A stretch of DNA of 33,798 nt, from the IMG/VR virus record IMGVR_UViG_3300020439_002420, positions 1 to 33,798 of that record; one strand, given 5' to 3'. The stretch is from a virus. The notes beneath the pieces are model-generated. The model saw only the letters and a program-made list of their open reading frames with translations. It was not told the origin of the DNA and did not search any database. Made by a program: the position numbers and the translations under genes. Positions 30,088 to 33,798 of the stretch are shown here, one piece after another (positions within the stretch are counted from its first letter, which is position 1; each line of letters starts with the position of its first letter).

Positions 30088-30268
30088 GGCGCCCCTCCAG
30101 CTCCTCCGGATCGCACGTGACCTGCAGGGCCGTGGAGACCATTCTGCCGCGATACTCCGGCGGCAGGTTGTAACAAAGGGTGCGGCAGATATCATCCTGC
30201 ACCGCTTCCCGGTCCAAATCCTCGGTCTCGCTAAAAATGCGCACCACGACTTCCACTTCATTGGTCAT
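30080..30268 (-). CDS. 62-aa acidic protein upstream of gemA, unknown
   Basis: The product begins MTNEVEVVVRIFSETEDLDREAVQDD, is strongly acidic, and contains two cysteines (DICRTLCY) and LPPEYRGRMVST. AGAGGAGATAGAA gives a strong ribosome-binding site. The stop overlaps the gemA start by eight bases, so the two are probably translationally coupled. Size and charge recall small anti-restriction or inhibitor proteins, but nothing more specific can be read. Confidence 0.65.
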   Translation of the reverse strand: MTNEVEVVVRIFSETEDLDREAVQDDICRTLCYNLPPEYRGRMVSTALQVTCDPEELEGRHE

Positions 30269-30283
30269 TTCTATCTCCTCTTT

Positions 30284-30907
30284 TCATGAGTTGCGTTCCC
30301 CGTATTTAAAAACTTCATTGCCGAAGCTGTCCCAACCGCGCCGGGTGTTCCGCGCGAACAATTCCAGGTAGGGGCCGTCCACCAGCCGCTCGATGCGCTC
30401 ATAGGCTTCTATGGGTTTCTGGGACTTGTCGGCGCCGCTGCCGGCGATCAGCAATTCACGGACATTCCTGGCATCCGGTCTGCGGGCGATATCGCCCATG
30501 GTGCCGATCAGGCAATGTTCCGTGTTTTGCCGGGTCCAGTAGCCGTTATTCATGCGCCAGTTGAATTCATCTTTCAAAGGCCGCACAGGATCACCATTCA
30601 ACCCCTGTTTCGTGGCTTTCGCCCAGGTAAATCCGACCGCCTTGTATTTAAATCCCCAGGCCCGCATGACCGCCAGGCCGTCCGGCAACATCGGGTTGGT
30701 CACCCACAAAAATAAGACACAATCCTTTGAGGCCATTTGATGCACAGGCAGGGCCGCAATCTCTGCGGTCGGCATGCAGTCATAATCCTGGTTCGGATTG
30801 CGCCCGTCGCCCTTTTCGCTGCGACTTTCAAAAAGCCACGGCGGATCCGCATAAATCACCCGGTATCTGAGGAGGGAAATCCTGTTGATATCAGTGTAGG
30901 CAGTCAT
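30284..30907 (-). CDS. MT-A70 family adenine N6-methyltransferase
   Basis: The start is placed at 30907 (MTAYTDINRIS), preceded by AAAGGAAAG; a longer reading from 31078 would cover the upstream gene. The 207-aa protein has the MT-A70 motif DPPW (residues 21-24) in YRVIYADPPWLF, the LFLWVTNPMLPDGLAVMRAWGFKYK block and the C-terminal YLELFARNTRRGWDSFGNE segment typical of phage MT-A70 enzymes. It should methylate adenine N6 in DNA, likely to block host restriction. It lies in the early region, unlike the Dam-like enzyme at the right end, so the two may act at different stages or sites. Confidence 0.93.
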   Translation of the reverse strand: MTAYTDINRISLLRYRVIYADPPWLFESRSEKGDGRNPNQDYDCMPTAEIAALPVHQMASKDCVLFLWVTNPMLPDGLAVMRAWGFKYKAVGFTWAKATKQGLNGDPVRPLKDEFNWRMNNGYWTRQNTEHCLIGTMGDIARRPDARNVRELLIAGSGADKSQKPIEAYERIERLVDGPYLELFARNTRRGWDSFGNEVFKYGERNS

Positions 30908-31238
30908 CTCTTTCCTTTTCCCCATCTCTTTCTTTTTCAAGCGAACTGAATTCCAGGCATTTTGACGAACTGCTGAGGCACGCCACCAGGTCGCGGTGTT
31001 TGCCGCCGGCCCGGATCCAGGCGCGGACCAGGCGTTCCGGGTCCTGCGGCAAGCCGCCGCCGGCGTCTCCCCCGGCAATCTCGGCCCTGGCCAGGGCGCT
31101 CGCCCGGCAAATCGCGGCGATAAGCCCCGAGCGTCGCGCCCTCTCCCCCGCGCGCCCCGACAGCAGCGATCCGGACAACAAGGCCAGATCCAGTAGCGCC
31201 TGACGCAATTCTTCGGGGGTGGTGCGCGCGGGCGTCAT
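30891..31238 (-). CDS. Helical 115-aa early protein, unknown
   Basis: The start at 31238 (MTPARTTPEELRQALLDLALLSG) is preferred because GGGAGGG precedes it. The product is alanine-, arginine- and leucine-rich and probably all-helical, with a serine-rich patch (CLSSSSKCLEFSSLEK) and a charged end (KERDGEKERDD). Its 3' end overlaps the methyltransferase start by 17 bases. I do not recognise it; conserved phage genes of this size in the region often act on host functions. Confidence 0.55.
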   Translation of the reverse strand: MTPARTTPEELRQALLDLALLSGSLLSGRAGERARRSGLIAAICRASALARAEIAGGDAGGGLPQDPERLVRAWIRAGGKHRDLVACLSSSSKCLEFSSLEKERDGEKERDDCLH

Positions 31239-31240
31239 GG

Positions 31241-31447
31241 TCAAGCCCTCCCGCGCGCCACATTGATGGCGCGGCATTTAAGAGAGATAGGCGCTTCTTC
31301 AACCACGCATTGCGGGCTCAGACCTTCATCGTCCAGATGCTGCTGGGCGATACTCCTCGCGCCCTTGGCGTGGCGCGCCAGAACATAAACCGTCTCGCCG
31401 GTCAGGGGATGCACCAGATAAAGTTTATCGGGCTTCTTTTTACTCAT
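31241..31447 (-). CDS. 68-aa early protein, unknown
   Basis: The product starts MSKKKPDKLYLVHPLTGETVYVLARHAKGARSI, with a basic start, a strand-turn-strand (YLVHPLTGETVYVLA) and a helical middle, ending in a basic AINVARGRA. It looks like a compact folded protein rather than a shadow ORF. Its ATG overlaps the stop of the DUF3164 gene (ATGA) and it ends two bases before the next start. No family is known to me. Confidence 0.6.
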   Translation of the reverse strand: MSKKKPDKLYLVHPLTGETVYVLARHAKGARSIAQQHLDDEGLSPQCVVEEAPISLKCRAINVARGRA

Positions 31448-32088
31448 GATGTCGTCCCCGTTTCTGGCTTCTGCGGACGCGCACTGGCAAGATCCAACGG
31501 AATTTGCTCATATTGATCGCTTTCGCCGATCCGCCGATAGAACCGCACATAGGTGGTGCTGTCATTCACCTGAATGCTGTCGGCAATCGCTTCCATCGCG
31601 CGGCGCCAGTCCGGATCGGTGATGTCCAGGCGCCGCAGGCCCAGGATCCGGGCTGTTGAAACCCGCCCCTCTTTATTGGTCTGAAAGGCATGGTCCACCA
31701 GGACCCTGATATTGTCATTAACACCCTCGGACCATCGCTCTATACACTGATCAATCAATGCCTTGGCGATCTGCAACCTTTCGTCAAAAACGATATGCTC
31801 GGATACGGCTCTGATCACCCTGTACCGTCCGTCAAAACTGGTGAGCGTCACATTACCCTTCTTACCACCATAAGGGGCGTCGTATTCTGCGGCGGACAGG
31901 TCTAAAAACCCACTGATTTCCGACAGGCTTGTGCTTTTAAAATGTGCCAGGATGTCGGCAACGCCAAGGGCTTGTTTAATCAGGCTGGTCACCAGGTCAT
32001 TGCGCAATTTATCAATGGGCTTCACCTTGTCTTCGGGGACCAGGTTACCCTTGCTGTCCTGCATATAGCCTTCAGGAACTTGTGTCAT
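31444..32088 (-). CDS. DUF3164 early protein
   Basis: The 214-aa protein matches DUF3164, common in the early region of Mu-like phages. It starts with PEGYMQDSKGNLVPEDKVKP, then has a helical stretch, the YGGKKGNVTLTSFDGRYRV core (about residues 73-91), FDERLQIAKALIDQCIERW (about 101-119) and DPDWRRAMEAIADSIQV near the C-terminus. Molecular function is unknown; early position suggests replication or host control. AAGGAGAAAG gives a strong ribosome-binding site. Confidence 0.9.
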   Translation of the reverse strand: MTQVPEGYMQDSKGNLVPEDKVKPIDKLRNDLVTSLIKQALGVADILAHFKSTSLSEISGFLDLSAAEYDAPYGGKKGNVTLTSFDGRYRVIRAVSEHIVFDERLQIAKALIDQCIERWSEGVNDNIRVLVDHAFQTNKEGRVSTARILGLRRLDITDPDWRRAMEAIADSIQVNDSTTYVRFYRRIGESDQYEQIPLDLASARPQKPETGTTS

Positions 32089-32210
32089 TTCTTTCTCCTT
32101 AAAACCTGCTTAACCAGCTGTTTAAACTTGCTGTAAAGGGTTGGTTTCAATTCGGTCGTGATCGTGCCTCCTGCGGCCAAGAGACGAGCATCTAGGCGCG
32201 GGTGCTGCAT
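32085..32210 (-). CDS. 41-aa basic early protein
   Basis: AAGGAGGACA lies directly before ATG 32210, so this short frame is credible; the longer reading from 32309 would overlap the previous gene. The product begins MQHPRLDARLLAAGG and ends QVLRRKK, small and basic. Its stop overlaps the start of the DUF3164 gene by four bases (ATGA). It could be a small DNA- or RNA-binding factor; no more can be said. Confidence 0.55.
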   Translation of the reverse strand: MQHPRLDARLLAAGGTITTELKPTLYSKFKQLVKQVLRRKK

Positions 32211-32446
32211 TGTCCTTCCTCCTTTGTCCGATAATCCGAAAGCCGAGTGATATTGTCGAAGGGCTTGAGGTCGATTTCTTCCCGCATGGAACGCGGAATG
32301 GTGCCGCATTCCAGGATGTCGGCGCGGATCAATGTCCCCAGGAGATTAGCAAAAAGGATCTCCGTTTCTGTCGGTGTCAATCCCTTGCCGCGCATATAGC
32401 GATCCTCGAGCCATACGCACATATTTGACAAATCGTCAGACAACAT
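32192..32446 (-). CDS. 84-aa early protein, unknown
   Basis: The start at 32446 (MLSDDLSNMCVWLEDRYMRGK) has AGGAG eight bases upstream. The product is mostly helical, with LTPTETEILFANLLGTLIRADILECG as an amphipathic core and a polar C-terminus ending QCSTRA. The first 10 codons overlap the end of the upstream gene, and the last 19 bases overlap the 41-aa gene. It is an ordinary phage early-region gene of unknown role. Confidence 0.55.
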   Translation of the reverse strand: MLSDDLSNMCVWLEDRYMRGKGLTPTETEILFANLLGTLIRADILECGTIPRSMREEIDLKPFDNITRLSDYRTKEEGQCSTRA

Positions 32447-32813
32447 TTTTCTCGCTCCTGTTCTGGAAATTATTCTTGCAGTCCAGACAGGCGCGACGAT
32501 GCCGGAACACCTGCGGGCTGGCGGTGGTGAGTTTGCTTTGACTGTGGGTGTCGCAGTCCTTCTGAGTGATCTCGGTATTGAGGTAGGGACAGTGGACGGT
32601 CTCATGCATCAAGGCGCTCCGGATCTTCCGCTCCACTTTGTAAAGCTTTGCCCTGTAACGGTTGTTCAGTAGAAGGTTGACGGCCGTGGTGGAGATTCCG
32701 ACCTCTCGGGCTACTCCAGCCTGACTGATTTTGTCGCAAGCCTCTGCCAGAACGACGATGAACTCCGGCGCTTTCTCGCCCCATTTTTCTTTGACTTTCT
32801 CCATGGCGGTCAT
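32436..32813 (-). CDS. Small HTH protein with C-terminal cysteines
   Basis: The 125-aa product has a helix-turn-helix near residues 27-55 (CDKISQAGVAREVGISTTAVNLLLNN), of the Cro/repressor-like type, and a C-terminal cysteine- and histidine-rich part (HCPYLN, KDCDTH, ACLDCKNN) that could hold a metal. Its first ATG overlaps the upstream stop by four bases. The combination suggests a DNA-binding regulator of the early region. A second ATG three codons later is also possible. Confidence 0.7.
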   Translation of the reverse strand: MTAMEKVKEKWGEKAPEFIVVLAEACDKISQAGVAREVGISTTAVNLLLNNRYRAKLYKVERKIRSALMHETVHCPYLNTEITQKDCDTHSQSKLTTASPQVFRHRRACLDCKNNFQNRSEKNVV

Positions 32814-33400
32814 GGACGTGCCTCCAGTTCGTAGATTTTTTTGGTGTTTGGGTCGTAGACCTTGCCGGTCTTGGGGCTATATCTGGGATGAAGGGGGCCG
32901 TTATCGCGGACCAGCAGGTATTTCTTGAAACCGTTGCTGGTCGGCGCCGTGCCCTTTTCCCGGCGCGGAAGCAGCTGCAGGTAACCGGCCTGGTACAGGC
33001 GGCGGATATATTTTCCGGCCGCATCCTCCGGCTTTTTCTCTTTGCCGGTACCGGCCAGCATGACCAGGTCGGGTACAGTGAATTTTCGGCACACCCGCAT
33101 CGCGCGCCAGAGCCTGGCGGTGAAGCTGTCCGGTGAGGTTTTTTTGGCGAAAGTCAGCGGGCCTTTCGGGCCAGATGTCAGGGTGATCTCCTCAGCCTTT
33201 GCCGTCTTGCCTTTTTGGGTCAGTCGGTAACAACCGGCCTCAATGCGTTCCACATAACCTGCCGACAGCAGCTTTTGTGCGCCGTCCTGGAGAGCATGCC
33301 GGTCTAAATCGCTCTGCCGGGACATCTCTTCAATCGTCAGGCATCGCTCCGGACCGATGATGCGCAGGACTTCGTTAAGTCTTGTTGCAACCCCCGGCAT
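32810..33400 (-). CDS. Double winged-helix-like early protein
   Basis: The 196-aa protein contains two winged-helix-like halves: residues about 1-65 (LTIEEMSRQSDLDRHALQDGAQKLLSAGYVERIEAG) and about 90-150 (FTVPDLVMLAG ... YIRRLYQAGYLQLL). The basic C-terminus (KTGKVYDPNTKKIYEL) ends the protein. It lies directly after the MuB-like gene and shares a base with its stop (TGATG). A DNA-binding role in transposition or early control is inferred from fold pattern and position; no family name is known to me. Confidence 0.65.
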   Translation of the reverse strand: MPGVATRLNEVLRIIGPERCLTIEEMSRQSDLDRHALQDGAQKLLSAGYVERIEAGCYRLTQKGKTAKAEEITLTSGPKGPLTFAKKTSPDSFTARLWRAMRVCRKFTVPDLVMLAGTGKEKKPEDAAGKYIRRLYQAGYLQLLPRREKGTAPTSNGFKKYLLVRDNGPLHPRYSPKTGKVYDPNTKKIYELEARP

Positions 33401-33798
33401 CAGTCGGCCCTCACTTTGATGGGCTGACCATTATCCCGGCTGTTGAGCAGGGTTTCCCCGGCCATGGCTTTCCTGGTCACCACGCCGTCGTTGCGTTTTC
33501 CGAACCGTTCAATAGCCATGATAGCTTCCTTGACTTCTCGGATCCGGCCCCTGGACACTTCCAATAAAAACTCGATCAGATCATCACTCACCTCGACCTC
33601 GCAAAGCTCTTTGACCAGGCTATAAACATCGTCGCGGCTGGCAGGAAAGAACTCCACATACTGACCTATGCGGCTGGATATCTGTGGAAACCTGGAGATA
33701 TTGTGACGAACCTTTTGCATGCCTACAAAAATAAACGGGATCTCCAGCAGGTCGGAGAAATCTCGCAAGGTCTCCAGGCATTTTTCCGAGCGGCTGAT
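33400..33798 (-). CDS. MuB-like AAA transposition ATPase (5' part cut by window edge)
   Basis: The reading frame stays open to the right edge, so this is the C-terminal part (about 132 residues) of a longer protein; an apparent start at 33768 is an internal TTG. It contains LRDFSDLLEIPFIFVGMQKVRH (the beta-strand and sensor-1-type GM-x(2)-V region) and a helical C-terminal domain (LLEVSRGRIREVKEAIMAIERF). This fits MuB, the ATP-dependent DNA-binding protein that selects targets and stimulates the transposase. The Walker motifs and the transposase gene would lie beyond 33798. Confidence 0.82.
   Translation of the reverse strand: MSRSEKCLETLRDFSDLLEIPFIFVGMQKVRHNISRFPQISSRIGQYVEFFPASRDDVYSLVKELCEVEVSDDLIEFLLEVSRGRIREVKEAIMAIERFGKRNDGVVTRKAMAGETLLNSRDNGQPIKVRAD

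Noticed and set aside
30087-30261. N-terminal extension of GemA
   Set aside because: The first 58 residues are arginine/tryptophan-rich shadow sequence over the 62-aa gene; GemA proteins start at the MSN-type sequence.
1-33798. tRNA genes, rRNA genes or CRISPR arrays
   Set aside because: No cloverleaf-like or rRNA-like segment and no direct-repeat/spacer pattern was seen by eye; a dedicated search was not possible.

Overview
The window is almost the whole of a Mu-like (transposable) temperate phage or prophage, lying entirely on the minus strand, so the phage map reads from right (33798) to left (1). It is G+C-rich, and neighbouring genes commonly overlap by 1-4 bases (ATGA or TGATG junctions). 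The head and early genes belong to the Mu family. The tail genes are of the long, non-contractile (siphovirus) type: there is a tape measure, a frameshifted tail chaperone and a tail tube, but no sheath or baseplate set. This matches the Mu-head/siphovirus-tail group (B3, D3112, RcapMu). A three-TM holin of the gene-transfer-agent type points to an alphaproteobacterial host; that is an inference from gene content, and no host gene is visible.

Layout in transcription order. (1) Early region, 33798-29177: the C-terminal part of a MuB-type AAA ATPase (cut by the window edge), two DNA-binding proteins, small unknown proteins, a DUF3164 protein, an MT-A70 adenine methyltransferase, GemA and a 165-aa protein. 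(2) Middle/late switch, 29170-28234: a Mor/C-family activator, a 32-codon ORF, a GAAA-loop terminator, then a predicted activator-dependent promoter with a 17-bp dyad, a 16-codon leader ORF and a second terminator just ahead of the endolysin gene. (3) Lysis and packaging, 28233-21201: GH108 endolysin, holin, DksA/TraR zinc finger, gp25-, gp26- and gp27-like proteins, large terminase, portal and a MuF protein with a C-terminal nuclease-like domain. (4) Head, 20844-17811: protease/scaffold with a nested start, decoration protein, gpT-like major capsid protein and a FluMu N-domain protein. (5) Head-decoration or fibre-like genes and neck genes, 17802-13003: a beta-helix protein, a 14-residue-repeat protein, gp36-like, gpG-like and terminator-like proteins. 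(6) Tail, 12857-1523: tail tube, G/GT chaperone with an A AAA AAC slippery site, tape measure with 21-residue repeats, a large collagen/glycine-rich tip or fibre protein, small membrane proteins and minor tail proteins. (7) Right-end accessory genes, 1523-74: a protein carrying the complete LuxI-type residue signature and a D12-class DNA adenine methyltransferase, in the place where Mu carries mom. Bases 1-52 look like the phage right terminus, with two TGGGACA-type repeats 21 bp apart.

The points most worth following are the LuxI-like synthase paired with a DNA methylase at the phage end, the twin terminators placed just ahead of both late operons, the MuF-nuclease fusion, the canonical -1 frameshift site, and the exact 21-residue (tape measure), 73-residue (tip) and about 14-residue (head region) repeats. 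The transposase A and repressor genes and the left end would lie beyond the right edge of the window.
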